A stretch of DNA of 64,000 nt. Origin: Enterococcus phoeniculicola ATCC BAA-412 (GTDB lineage: Bacteria; Bacillota; Bacilli; Lactobacillales; Enterococcaceae). Position 1 is the first letter of the stretch; every line of letters begins with the position of its first letter. Positions 1-10,235 of this stretch are shown here, one piece after another. Position numbers and translations under genes: made by a program. The notes beneath the pieces were generated by a model. It saw only the letters and a program-made list of their open reading frames with translations. It made no database searches and was not told the origin of the DNA. The DNA is taken from NCBI RefSeq assembly GCF_000407505.1, contig NZ_ASWE01000003.1, positions 496,001 to 560,000 of the forward strand. The letters are read 5' to 3'.

Positions 1-3000
1 TTGAAAAAAGGGTTGGTATATATATTGGTTCTTTCTCTGCTATTTAGTGGGATTCCATGGCAAGTAGTTTCAGTATTTGCTGATGAAACAACCACTTCAT
101 CTAGTAGTAATCATGAACCAATAGAAGAAAAAGAAAAAGTTACTTTAGAAGATTTACCAGAAGAAACACAAAAAAAACTAGAAGAAGTAAGTGCCAGTGA
201 AGAAATACCAAACGAACTGGATAAAGAAGAATCAGAAGAGTTGATAGATTCTAAAGAAGAAATTCAAGAATCATTTTCAATTTCTCAAGCATTACTTTCT
301 GATTTCTCTGAGAAAAAAACAACAATAGTGAGTCAATTAAAAGAAGAACAATTTGATTCTGGTAAAGAAGAAGTGGTTGAGGAAAGGACAGAATATTCTA
401 AGACATTCATTGATCCAAAAACAGAGATAGGGGAAACGATTCTTTTTACGTCACCTGTACATGAAAAAGACCAGCAGGGTAACTGGCAAGAAATTCAGGC
501 TACGGTGAAAGAAGCAGATCAAACCATTCAACTAGTTGACGAAGCAACTGTCACGATTCCAAAAGAGGTGACAGAAGAATCAGCTATACAAGTGACGGAT
601 ATAGAAACACCATTTGAGCTGAGTCTACTGCATGATCGTTATGAAGTGGTAGCGACGAATGAAAATCATGTGTTACTTCAGTCAGAGAAAGAGAATGAAC
701 CAATTGAAATTTCAGTTAATCAAGGAATAACAGAATTTTCTCAATACGTAGACACACAAACCAATCTGGAAGAATTGGACTTTAAGTTGAATCTATCAGA
801 CGGCCAGACTGCTCGTTTTAATCAAGAAGTGGGTGGAATTGAACTCTGTAAAGAGGACAATATTGAAACGATTATCCCCTATCCAACACTAGTGAGTGTG
901 GATGATCAAGTAATCACACCACTCACATTTTCTTATGAGGAAGAGACTGGAATAATACATATAAAGTCGATAAAAAAAGAGAGTCTAGAACAAGTTGGAA
1001 AAGCAAAAATATCTTTACGAGCGGTATTGAAGACAGATGTTACTGTAAAAGGGCTCACATCAACTAGCATCCGTCAATATGATGACAAAATGAGTTATGC
1101 ATTCCAAAATTATATGATGGTTGGCTATGATAATGGTTTTTCTTCAGGTGATGAAGGAGCTGCTCATTTTCAAACCTATGGAATAGTAAATATTCCAAGT
1201 GAACCATTTGATGAAATTAGCCGTACCCATGAAATTATGTCTGCGACACTTAAGTTAAAACGAATCGGACAAGTTGGCTTTTGGGGAGATACTGCAAAAG
1301 ATAGCAATGGAAAAATAGTAAGTCGATTATTTGAAGCAGCCCCATTAACTAAAGATGTAGGTGCATTTTCTACATTGACTTATGATAAATTTATTTCAAA
1401 ATTAGGTTCACCATATGGAGTGCCTTCAAATGAAGATGGAAAAGAAACGAAACTCGCAGGGTTAGAGCCAAACAATCGATGGGTTGGTTTTGATATCACT
1501 AATACTGCAAATGATTGGAAAAATGGAATAAAAAATTATGGTTTGTTATTAAAAAATAATAAAATGTCCTCACACGAAATGCCTTATTCACAAGCGGAGG
1601 TATTTGGAAGCAATGGATACGCGAATGCAGAGCCATATGTGATATTAACTCATCAAGAACGTCCGCCAATAGATAAGAATATGCCACTTAAAGATACAAC
1701 GTTGCAACTTCGTCCTTTTGTTCAAAGTGATAATGACGGACTTCTTCAATTTTCTGCGTTAGGGCTAGACGGAACGGGTCGGCCAGAAGCAGAAATTACC
1801 TATCGTATTAAGGATGCAAACGATGATAATAAAATAGTATATACAGGAAAAGAAGCATCTATCGGTAGAGAATATATCTATCCCAATTATCCTATTCTCT
1901 ACAATAATGCTCAAAAATATCTTGAATTATCTAGTAATTGGCAAACTAATGATCTTTTGACTACGGTATTAAAAGAAAATCATTTGTATCAGGCTGAGGC
2001 AACGATTACGTATACGAAAAATGGAAAAAATGAATCTGCAGAAAAAAAATATGATACGTTTCAGTTATATAAAGTCTCTAGTCAAGATACTCTTTCACGT
2101 TTACTTTCATTTTATGGATTAGAAAAGAATCGAGTAAGCTTTATGAGAGATAACAACATGAAAGATGAGTTGTTATCTCAAGGAAATTTTGTTTTTATTC
2201 GTAATCCAAAGAAGAATGCAGGAAAAGCCTATACAGCAAAACCATTAACGAATGCTGAAAAAATTCGTTTAGATTCGCTAGCAATGGGACGTGGAAAACA
2301 TTGTCAATTTGGTTTTGAACCAATTAATATAGGAAGTGGAAATTTTTTATATGACACTACGGATAATACATGGTTTGTAGGAGAGACCGAAGAGAGTTTC
2401 ACGCGTACTTACAATGCTATGGGACAAGGTCAAGATAGTCCCATTGGCAGAAATTGGACAGTGAATCAGATGTTACAATTAAATCAGCTAGCAGATAAAG
2501 GAATGATGTTTACTCTGGCTGATGGTGGAAAAGTGTTTTTCACTCGAAAAAGTGATGGAAGCTATCAAGTCGAAGATGTGTTACCCTACACCTTGAAAAA
2601 AAGTAAAGAGATTGTAGACAAAGTAGAAAAAAGACTTTTTATTTTGGAGGATACTTCCCAGCGATATACTTACACTTTCGATGCTACAGGCCAGATCCGT
2701 TCTATAAAAAATGCTTATGGACAGGAGAAAAAGTATATATACGAAACGGAAACAGGTCTTTTAAAGGAAATATCATTATTTAATGACAAGACCCTTTCTT
2801 TTAAATGGAACAGTGATGGACATTTGACAGAAATTGTTTTTCCTGATGGAACAAAAAATAACTATAGTTATAGTGATGGTGGAGATTTAATAAAGGCAAC
2901 AGATTCTTCAGGTGCCATTTTTACCTATGTATATGATAATCAACATCGAATGACTAGTTATGCAGGAAATGATGGAAAAGATATTTATAAAAATGAATAT

Positions 3001-6000
3001 GACACACAAAATCGTGTAATTAAGCAAACAGATGCTGAAGGTAATGTTGTTATGCTAGCTTATGGAGAAGGCAGTGTGACAACGACTGACGGAAATGGCG
3101 TGAAAACAGTTAGTACATTTAATGACCATTATCAGCCAACAAAGACAGTCTACGAAGATGGCAGCACAGAGGTAAACAGCTATAATGAAAATAATCAGCT
3201 TGTTAAGTCGGTAAATAGAAAAGGAGAAAGTACTACTTATACGTATGATGCTCATGGTAATTTGACCAGTACCAGCTATCCTGATGGAACTAAAGAAACA
3301 ACAACCTATAATCAATCAGGGTTACCACTTATAGAGACCAACAGACAAGGAAATACAGTTACGCGTGAATACGATAAGCAAGGAAATGAGATAAAAGTAA
3401 TTGATGAGAGTGGCTACACAACTGTTTATACGTATTCAAATCAGGGAGAAAAATTAACTGAAACAAATGCCATGGGACAAACGATTACCTATACGTATGA
3501 AAATGGCTGGTTAAAATCTGCAAACGATGAACAAGGATTAATGTATGCCTATACGTACGATACTAGAGGTTTGTTGGCAACAGAAACAGATGGAAACGGC
3601 AAAACAAAGAGTTACATCCGAAATACCCGTGGAGAAGTAATCAAAGAAACTAATTATAATGGGGCAGTTAAAACCTATGCGTATGACACTGAAGGAAACA
3701 AGATTAGTGAGACAGACTATAATGGAAATGTAACTCTCTATACATATAATAAAATAGGAAAATTAGTAACAGAAACTAATCCTGCAGGTGGTATAAAAAG
3801 CTACAAATATGACGGAAATGGCAATGTGATAGAGGAAAGTGATTATCTAGGAAATGTAACTAAAATGACGTATAACTCAATGAATCAGAAAATTTCTCTT
3901 ACCTTACCTAACGGTTCGAGAACATCATATGAATATGACATTCTTGGAAATCTGACAAAACAAGTTTCGCCAAATGGGGACACGATAAAGTATGTGTATG
4001 ACTTAAATGGCTACTTAATCAAAGAAACAAATTCTCAAGGACATGAAACCGTCTATGAAAGAAATATATTTGGTCTGCCAACAAGAATTATTTACCCTAA
4101 TATGACTGAAGAGTTATATACATATGATGCACAGGGAAATATGTTGACTCATCAAGCACAAAATGGACAACTCACCTCCTATAAGTATAATGCAAAAAGG
4201 GAAACGATTACTGTTACTATTGGAAAACGCGTAACTAATCAAAAGACAAATTCTCGTGGCGCAGTTATAGAAGTAACTAACCCATTAAATCAGACAGTAA
4301 AAACAAACTATAATACAAGTGGACATGTAAAAGAAATTATAGAAGTTGACGGAACAGTAATCAGCTTTGAACTAGATGGGGAAGGAAATATTCTAAAGGA
4401 GATCGCTGCGGATGGTGTTGTCTCTCAATATAACTATGATGGAAATGGAAATAGGATAAAAGAAATCTCTCCAGAAGGACAGATTACAGTCTACACGTAT
4501 AATCGTTTAAATTTATTAGAAGCTGTCCAATATCCTACAGGAGAGATTGAACAATATTACTATGATTCAAACGGGAATATGGTCAAAAAGATTGATCCAT
4601 TAGGTTATGAAACTGCTTATCAGTATACTCCAAATAATGAACTTTCTCAGACAACGGATGCATTAGGAAATAGTTCCTTATTTACTTATGATAAAAATGG
4701 CAATGTAGCAACGTATACTGATGCATTGGATCGAGTAACAACTTACCAATATAATGGTTTGAACCAACTAGTAGAAGAAACAACTTCTACAGGACTTTCC
4801 ACAACTTATTCTTATAACAAAGCAGGTCAGCTTGTACGCATGGAAGATAGTGCCAATCGTCTAGAAACCTATACCTATGATGCTGTAGGCAATCTCACTT
4901 CAATTACAGATAGCTTAGGTCGTAAAGAGTTATTTGCGTACAATGAGTATGGTAATAAAATAAGTGAAACGGATATTTTGGGAAACCAGACAAAATATAT
5001 CTATGATGAGCTTGGCCAATGTATTAAAAAGATTTTGCCACAAGGATCTGAAGAAACAACAGTTTATGATAGTAGAAACCGAGTAAAACAGGTAACTAAT
5101 CCTAATAGCAGTGTAGTTACTTATGAATATGATGTAGTGGGTCAGTTAGTTAAAGAAATTAATGCTGAAGATAAGTCAAAAGTCTATGAGTATGATAAAA
5201 ATAGACAATTAACTCGGATTATTGATGAAAATGAGAATAGTACAAGTATTACCTATGATGATTTAGGAAGAGCGATTCAAACCGTTGATAGTACAGGGAC
5301 TATTTTAACGCAGCATTATGATGGCAATGGGAATGTTATAAGTGAGATAGATGGTGAAGGAAACGAAACAACCTATGGTTATGATCAATTGAATCAATTG
5401 GTTGAAGTAGTTGATGCACAAGGGTTTAAAGAAACTACTTTTTATGATGCTGTTGGTCGAACGATTCAAACGACCGATTTTAATGGAAATATTCAAAATT
5501 ATACCTACGATGATGCGGATAATCTTATTGAAACTATGGATGCATTAAAGCGGAAAAAATCATTTAGCTATGATGTTAGAAATCAATTAATACAATCTGT
5601 AGATGCAATTGGAGCAAGTACAAAGTATACATATAATGTTGATGGTACGGTGGCTAGTGAAGAGAATGCTAAAGGGTATTTACTGACGTATACTTATGAC
5701 GAATTTTCACAGCTTGTTAAGACAACGGATACTATTCATGAAGACGCATTATATGAATACACCTATGATAACTATGGCCAATTAGTCAAGGAAACTCGTT
5801 CAGGAAGTCAAACGACAGAAATGAGTTATGATTTAGTAGGGCGTTTAGTCCAGATGAGCTATCCAAATGAGACTAAGATTCATTATACTTATGATGAATT
5901 TGATCGTGTAGAAACGATGATTGATGCTCGTGGAAACGAGACTAAGATTGTTTATGACAATGTAGGGAATATTACAGAATTAATTGCACCAAATGATGCA

Positions 6001-9000
6001 CATACCACTTATACGTACGATGGGAATAATAATTTATTAAAAACAACAGATCCCTTAAAGTTTGTAGAGAGTTTCACTTATAATAAGAACAATCAAGTTG
6101 TTGAAACAACAGATGCAATTGGATCGGTGACTAAGAAAAGCTATACTTCTCGATTAGAACTTTCGAGTCAGACTGATGCAAGAGGAAATAAGCAAAGTTT
6201 CTTTTACGATGGAAATGGTAATCAGACAGAAGTTGTTGATGGGAAGGAAAATAGCACGAAGTTTTCTTATGATAATGTGAATCGATTAATTCGTACGACC
6301 AACCGATTAGATAAGGTAACGGAGTACGGATATGATGCTCAAGATAATCTCACATCAATCAAAGATGCAAACAATGGGATTACAAAGTTTAATTATTCAC
6401 TCGTAGGCGAGTTAGAGGAGCAAATTAGTGCAAATGGCAAGGTAGAGTCTTATAGTTACCGCCTAGATGGACAGTTGGAAGAAACAACCAAAGCAAATGG
6501 AGAGACGATTACATATAGTTATGATGAACTGAATCGTATGATAGGAAAGCAGTTAAATAATGAAGATTTTATTTATGCATATGATAAAAACGATGAGTTA
6601 GTTCAAGCAGAAATTTCGACTGATTTCGACCTTAGCGAGTTAGATAATGAAGTTTTACAAGAAAAGATACCAAACAGTCACAACTTAACTTTTGAACGAA
6701 ATGAACATGGGGATATACTCACAGCTGTGACAGATACAGATGAAACAATTAGGTATACTTATGATAAATACGGACGTCAAACATCAATTACTTATCCAAA
6801 TGGTGAAGTGATTGAGTATAAATATGATAAGAAAAACCAATTAATTGAAATTATTAATGGCGATACAACAACTTCTTATCAGTATGATGGAATGGGTCAA
6901 ATTAAGGAAATTAATCATGGAGATGGAACGAAATCTAGCTACCGCTACTTAACTACAGGAGAAATAGCAGAAAGTGTCACAAGTCAGTCAAATGGGGGAA
7001 TTTTATCTAAACAAGTCTATGACTATGACGAGAATGGTAATTTGATTCAAGAAACACTCGATTATCCAAAATTTTCATTAGTCAAAACGTATGAGTATGA
7101 TATAGAAGATCAAGTGATACAGGTAACAGAGGAAGAGAAAGGTATGGTTCGGGTAACGAAATATATCTATGATAATGTTGGAAATCGGCTAGCAAGTTCT
7201 CTTGAAGTGAATGGAAAATCAAAAAGTTATCAGGAATGGACACAAACGAGCGATAACGAATTGATTTCAGTAACAGGAGACCAGGATGCAAGCTATGAAT
7301 ATGATAAAAATGGTCATGTAAGTAAAAAGATCTGTGTAACAGGGGAAGTTTTTTCTTATATTTATGACTCGGAAGGCCGACTTATTCAAGAGAGCTCAAA
7401 CTTTGGCAGACAGACTTACTATTATTACGATGCGTTAGGAAACCGCGTGACAAAAGCGACAGGTAAAGAAACAGACCGTAAGTTAAAAACAGACTTAATG
7501 GAATGGATGAAGGGCTGTGATCGTGAAGCTCAGTTGCGTTTGGTCCCAGAAGATATTACACTTGAAGAAGCGTTAAAGGCAGTAAAGGAATTAAAATGTT
7601 TGCCTGTAAAAGACCGAACATGGATTATTGATCATACAAAAAATCGGCGAGAAGTGGTGGAGGAAAAACAGAAAAAAGCGATTCCTGCGAATACAACGTT
7701 AGAGGTTGTTCATTATGTTAATGATTATACACAAGAATACGTCAGCCCATTACAACAAACAAGCTCTATCTATGAAAAAAAGAAGAAAAAAACGACGGAA
7801 GCAACGTTGTTTTATGATCAACGCGGAACGATCGTCGGGGATGACTTAGATACTTATCATCAAGACGGGTTAGGGAGTTTACATACCCAAACACAAAAAG
7901 TAGATGGGACTCTTTACTCGAATAATTTGTATCAAGCCTATGGTCGAAGTGAGCGGCCGATATACGATCAAGTCGGATACCGCAGTCAATATCATGAGGA
8001 TTGGAAAAAACAACATTTACGCGCTAGAGAATATGATACAACGGTTGGTCGGTTCCAACAATTAGATACGGTTACCGGAGATGTGTCAGATCCGTTAACG
8101 CAACATAAATATATCTACGCTAAGAATAACCCATTAAAATATCGTGATGACGCAGGGCGAGCAAGCTGGTTGTCAAAAACATGGAATAGTGTCAAGCGTA
8201 AACTAATAGGGCAACCGGTGAGGAAAATCGGTCAATCCATGGCGAAAAAATTAAGGCAAACGGTCAATACGGTCATGAGAAAGGTTGTTCCGCCATATTA
8301 TCGAATATTTAGAGAGGCACATGCTGCACTTCGTTCAACAGGGATCAGCAAAAAGATGAAAGCAGGAATAGGGACAGTAGGGGTCAGTTACAATCAGAAC
8401 TCTTCAACTATGGCTGGAGCAAGAGTGGTTTGGTATGGAAATCAACCATATAATCTAAACGACCCAGAACAATACAAAAATTACTCTAAAAAAACAAATA
8501 TTGACTATACGACAAGACGTGCAGCCTACCAAATTAAGAAACTATGTGAACAAGCAGAGAAGATATATACCCAACGAGAGCAACAAGTGAAGTACTTGGA
8601 AAGCACATTAGGCAAAGCCAATTCGCAAGGCCAATATTATTTCCCAGCTATGTCAGGTGGCGGGATATGGATGGACTTGGATGAAGCCAGAGCGTATATT
8701 AATGAAGATAGTAAACGAAAGAAACAAGTAATCGGTGTAGCAGGAATAGGGTTATTAACCATTTTGGCATTATTCCCGCCAGCAGCAGCACTCCCAGGAT
8801 TCTCAGTAACAGCTACCTCTGGAGGCGAGCTAGCACTGTCTAAAGGTGGCGTTCTCGCAAATGGTGCTGTAGCAAGTGTAGCAGGGACGATTAGTATAGC
8901 AGGAATAGCTGGAAGTGGTTCTGGAGATGGTGAGCCGGAACAGCCATCTAATAAAGAAAAAGTAAATGACAACTACTTGAAAAATAAAGGTTTTGATGGG

Positions 9001-9144
9001 CACAAGGTAAAAGAAGAGACGAGGGGAACAACAAAAGATGGTTCAAAGTATGATATTTATGTTGATAAGGATACTGGCCAACTGTGGGTATTCAGAAAAG
9101 GTGGTAAAGGAGAAGGAATACCAACAGGAGAATATATAAAATAG
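1..9144 (+). CDS. Giant secreted RHS/YD-repeat polymorphic toxin
   Basis: A 3047-residue protein starting with TTG at base 1; its ribosome site lies outside the window. Residues 1-27 form a signal peptide (KK, then a hydrophobic core, then VFA before DE). An acidic linker follows to about 130, a DNRLRE-like beta domain at about 345-560, a LysM-like stretch near 690-740 and a DUF6531-like segment near 775-850. Dozens of YD repeats (pattern Y-x-YD-x-x-G-N) run from about 880 to 2490. The RHS core (GLGSLHTQ near 2620; YIYAKNNPLKYRDDAGRAS near 2705-2722) ends the shell. A hydrophobic Ala/Gly segment (about 2910-2980) precedes a tip of roughly 60 residues ending GGKGEGIPTGEYIK, which resembles polymorphic toxin type 33 from memory. 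RHS shells enclose and release such tips. No LPXTG anchor is seen. The toxin activity is inferred; the RHS assignment is firm. Confidence 0.93.
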   Translation: MKKGLVYILVLSLLFSGIPWQVVSVFADETTTSSSSNHEPIEEKEKVTLEDLPEETQKKLEEVSASEEIPNELDKEESEELIDSKEEIQESFSISQALLSDFSEKKTTIVSQLKEEQFDSGKEEVVEERTEYSKTFIDPKTEIGETILFTSPVHEKDQQGNWQEIQATVKEADQTIQLVDEATVTIPKEVTEESAIQVTDIETPFELSLLHDRYEVVATNENHVLLQSEKENEPIEISVNQGITEFSQYVDTQTNLEELDFKLNLSDGQTARFNQEVGGIELCKEDNIETIIPYPTLVSVDDQVITPLTFSYEEETGIIHIKSIKKESLEQVGKAKISLRAVLKTDVTVKGLTSTSIRQYDDKMSYAFQNYMMVGYDNGFSSGDEGAAHFQTYGIVNIPSEPFDEISRTHEIMSATLKLKRIGQVGFWGDTAKDSNGKIVSRLFEAAPLTKDVGAFSTLTYDKFISKLGSPYGVPSNEDGKETKLAGLEPNNRWVGFDITNTANDWKNGIKNYGLLLKNNKMSSHEMPYSQAEVFGSNGYANAEPYVILTHQERPPIDKNMPLKDTTLQLRPFVQSDNDGLLQFSALGLDGTGRPEAEITYRIKDANDDNKIVYTGKEASIGREYIYPNYPILYNNAQKYLELSSNWQTNDLLTTVLKENHLYQAEATITYTKNGKNESAEKKYDTFQLYKVSSQDTLSRLLSFYGLEKNRVSFMRDNNMKDELLSQGNFVFIRNPKKNAGKAYTAKPLTNAEKIRLDSLAMGRGKHCQFGFEPINIGSGNFLYDTTDNTWFVGETEESFTRTYNAMGQGQDSPIGRNWTVNQMLQLNQLADKGMMFTLADGGKVFFTRKSDGSYQVEDVLPYTLKKSKEIVDKVEKRLFILEDTSQRYTYTFDATGQIRSIKNAYGQEKKYIYETETGLLKEISLFNDKTLSFKWNSDGHLTEIVFPDGTKNNYSYSDGGDLIKATDSSGAIFTYVYDNQHRMTSYAGNDGKDIYKNEYDTQNRVIKQTDAEGNVVMLAYGEGSVTTTDGNGVKTVSTFNDHYQPTKTVYEDGSTEVNSYNENNQLVKSVNRKGESTTYTYDAHGNLTSTSYPDGTKETTTYNQSGLPLIETNRQGNTVTREYDKQGNEIKVIDESGYTTVYTYSNQGEKLTETNAMGQTITYTYENGWLKSANDEQGLMYAYTYDTRGLLATETDGNGKTKSYIRNTRGEVIKETNYNGAVKTYAYDTEGNKISETDYNGNVTLYTYNKIGKLVTETNPAGGIKSYKYDGNGNVIEESDYLGNVTKMTYNSMNQKISLTLPNGSRTSYEYDILGNLTKQVSPNGDTIKYVYDLNGYLIKETNSQGHETVYERNIFGLPTRIIYPNMTEELYTYDAQGNMLTHQAQNGQLTSYKYNAKRETITVTIGKRVTNQKTNSRGAVIEVTNPLNQTVKTNYNTSGHVKEIIEVDGTVISFELDGEGNILKEIAADGVVSQYNYDGNGNRIKEISPEGQITVYTYNRLNLLEAVQYPTGEIEQYYYDSNGNMVKKIDPLGYETAYQYTPNNELSQTTDALGNSSLFTYDKNGNVATYTDALDRVTTYQYNGLNQLVEETTSTGLSTTYSYNKAGQLVRMEDSANRLETYTYDAVGNLTSITDSLGRKELFAYNEYGNKISETDILGNQTKYIYDELGQCIKKILPQGSEETTVYDSRNRVKQVTNPNSSVVTYEYDVVGQLVKEINAEDKSKVYEYDKNRQLTRIIDENENSTSITYDDLGRAIQTVDSTGTILTQHYDGNGNVISEIDGEGNETTYGYDQLNQLVEVVDAQGFKETTFYDAVGRTIQTTDFNGNIQNYTYDDADNLIETMDALKRKKSFSYDVRNQLIQSVDAIGASTKYTYNVDGTVASEENAKGYLLTYTYDEFSQLVKTTDTIHEDALYEYTYDNYGQLVKETRSGSQTTEMSYDLVGRLVQMSYPNETKIHYTYDEFDRVETMIDARGNETKIVYDNVGNITELIAPNDAHTTYTYDGNNNLLKTTDPLKFVESFTYNKNNQVVETTDAIGSVTKKSYTSRLELSSQTDARGNKQSFFYDGNGNQTEVVDGKENSTKFSYDNVNRLIRTTNRLDKVTEYGYDAQDNLTSIKDANNGITKFNYSLVGELEEQISANGKVESYSYRLDGQLEETTKANGETITYSYDELNRMIGKQLNNEDFIYAYDKNDELVQAEISTDFDLSELDNEVLQEKIPNSHNLTFERNEHGDILTAVTDTDETIRYTYDKYGRQTSITYPNGEVIEYKYDKKNQLIEIINGDTTTSYQYDGMGQIKEINHGDGTKSSYRYLTTGEIAESVTSQSNGGILSKQVYDYDENGNLIQETLDYPKFSLVKTYEYDIEDQVIQVTEEEKGMVRVTKYIYDNVGNRLASSLEVNGKSKSYQEWTQTSDNELISVTGDQDASYEYDKNGHVSKKICVTGEVFSYIYDSEGRLIQESSNFGRQTYYYYDALGNRVTKATGKETDRKLKTDLMEWMKGCDREAQLRLVPEDITLEEALKAVKELKCLPVKDRTWIIDHTKNRREVVEEKQKKAIPANTTLEVVHYVNDYTQEYVSPLQQTSSIYEKKKKKTTEATLFYDQRGTIVGDDLDTYHQDGLGSLHTQTQKVDGTLYSNNLYQAYGRSERPIYDQVGYRSQYHEDWKKQHLRAREYDTTVGRFQQLDTVTGDVSDPLTQHKYIYAKNNPLKYRDDAGRASWLSKTWNSVKRKLIGQPVRKIGQSMAKKLRQTVNTVMRKVVPPYYRIFREAHAALRSTGISKKMKAGIGTVGVSYNQNSSTMAGARVVWYGNQPYNLNDPEQYKNYSKKTNIDYTTRRAAYQIKKLCEQAEKIYTQREQQVKYLESTLGKANSQGQYYFPAMSGGGIWMDLDEARAYINEDSKRKKQVIGVAGIGLLTILALFPPAAALPGFSVTATSGGELALSKGGVLANGAVASVAGTISIAGIAGSGSGDGEPEQPSNKEKVNDNYLKNKGFDGHKVKEETRGTTKDGSKYDIYVDKDTGQLWVFRKGGKGEGIPTGEYIK

Positions 9145-9154
9145 GAGAGATATA

Positions 9155-9556
9155 ATGAGTGCAACTAGAGTTAAGGTAAAACTAACAATTGAAGGCGAAG
9201 ATTTGGATCCGAATATTGTAACAGAAAAAATTGGACTGACGCCAAATATCACACATAAAAGAGGCGAGAAGTTAAAAAACAATAGAACTAGAAGGCATGG
9301 GTCTTGGGGAATTATACAAGAGTTTGAAGAATCTTATGATATCTCAATCCAATTAAATAAGTTATTAGGATTAATAACTAATAAGGAAGATAAACTTTTA
9401 TATATAAAAGAAATGTATTCTTGTACTATTATTGTTTCCGTTATTATTGAAATAGAAAATAAAGAAGTTCCTGGAATTGTTATTGAGGAGGGTTTTTCTA
9501 GCTTGGTTTCAAAAATAGGTGCTGATATAGATATAGATATTTATATCATGTCATAA
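9155..9556 (+). CDS. DUF4279-family protein, probable immunity to the RHS tip
   Basis: 133 residues, ATG 10 bases after the rhs stop; the ribosome site GGAGAG begins on the rhs stop codon itself, so the two genes are translated from one message. The protein opens with ATRVKVKLTIEGEDLDPNIVTEKIGLTP and has the charged KRGEK segment and SWGI motif that I associate with DUF4279. That family is often found just after polymorphic toxin genes and is taken to neutralise them. No signal peptide or membrane segment, so it should act in the cytoplasm, where a returning toxin tip would strike. The pairing with this tip is inferred from position. Confidence 0.8.
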   Translation: MSATRVKVKLTIEGEDLDPNIVTEKIGLTPNITHKRGEKLKNNRTRRHGSWGIIQEFEESYDISIQLNKLLGLITNKEDKLLYIKEMYSCTIIVSVIIEIENKEVPGIVIEEGFSSLVSKIGADIDIDIYIMS

Positions 9557-9717
9557 AAATTCTTCCATTACATATGATATCGAAAATGTAAATGGGTACA
9601 GAAGCACTAACTAATCAACTAAAAAAATCTAGTTGTATTCATATTCATTATTAAACATGGCTCCTATAACTCTTACAGTATTTTTTAGTCATACATGGTC
9701 AGAAATTACCAGAATGC
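9557..9717. other. Short gap after the first immunity gene
   Basis: AT-rich, no convincing gene. A 6-bp stem CAACTA/TAGTTG at about 9618-9637 could be a weak terminator but lacks a T tract. The reading frame of the next small ORF is open back to about 9670 without a start codon, which suggests a cut-off gene end. Confidence 0.35.
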
Positions 9718-9915
9718 ATGGTGGAACAAGTAGCTTGGACGAAAATTCAAACCTTAGAAACCATAGAACTCCGTAGAGGAGGGACTTATATAACAGGAAT
9801 ACGTTATGAGGGGTTAGCTAAATGGATAATCCAAGAAAATGATATAGTTGATATAGTTTCGCTTTTCCCACCAGATATATGTATAAAACCAATCTCTGAT
9901 ATAGATAATAGTTAA
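9718..9915 (+). CDS. Small ORF, probably the 3' remnant of a longer gene
   Basis: 65 codons from ATG; no ribosome site is visible in front of it. The frame stays open upstream to about 9670 and adds residues that read smoothly (FLVIHGQKLPEC), so the ATG is probably an internal methionine of a truncated protein. Residues such as KWIIQENDIVDIV look like a real protein sequence. I do not recognise the family. It sits between an immunity gene and a terminator in an rhs locus, so it could be the end of a lost tip or immunity gene. Confidence 0.35.
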   Translation: MVEQVAWTKIQTLETIELRRGGTYITGIRYEGLAKWIIQENDIVDIVSLFPPDICIKPISDIDNS

Positions 9916-9936
9916 ACTATATACTTTTGAGCAAAT

Positions 9937-9973
9937 AAAAAAGAAACGATTGAACTCTGTCGTTTCTTTTTTT
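9937..9973 (+). terminator. Terminator A of the rhs locus
   Basis: Stem AAAAGAAACGA / TCGTTTCTTTT with the 10-base loop TTGAACTCTG, followed by a T tract. It closes the first toxin-immunity cassette. A near copy with compensatory changes is at about 10700-10733. Confidence 0.75.
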
Positions 9974-9990
9974 ACATCGATATATCAAAA

Positions 9991-10227
9991 ATGTCAAAAA
10001 ATGAGATTTTGAATAGTCTGCCTGATGGATGAAAGTATACAGAAAATAATGGATTTATACATGTTAGAGATTCGACTGGTAAAGTTAGAATGAAGATAGA
10101 TCCACCAGATAAAATTACTGAGTACGATCATGTACACTTATTTGACAATAATGGAAATCCAATAGATATAAACGGAAATATTGTGGGTTGGAAGAGTAAA
10201 GATGCACATATTCCATTTGGGAATTAG
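9991..10227 (+). pseudogene. Displaced toxin tip with in-frame TGA
   Basis: Reading from ATG 9991, the frame encodes 78 codons to TAG at 10225-10227, interrupted only by TGA at 10030-10032 (codon 14, in LPDG-stop-KYTENNG). A TGG there would give a smooth LPDGWKYTE, so one G-to-A change explains it. The remainder (VRDSTGKVRMKIDPPDK, then YDHVHLFDNNGNPID, ending DAHIPFGN) looks like a C-terminal RHS toxin tip; it resembles polymorphic toxin type 24 from memory. There is no signal peptide, no shell and no ribosome site, as expected for a silent spare tip. An immunity-like gene follows 8 bases after its stop. Confidence 0.7.
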
Positions 10228-10235
10228 GAGGAAAT

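Noticed and set aside
1-9144. LPXTG-anchored surface protein
   Set aside because: The C terminus is a toxin tip with no LPXTG, membrane helix and positive tail.
1499-9282. Several minus-strand ORFs inside the rhs gene
   Set aside because: They lie opposite the YD-repeat frame, have no ribosome sites and translate to low-complexity sequence; shadows of the repeats.
9991-10227. TGA read as tryptophan (altered code) in the orphan tip
   Set aside because: TGA serves as a normal stop elsewhere in the window (for example for the minus-strand methyltransferase gene), so a simple nonsense mutation is the better explanation.
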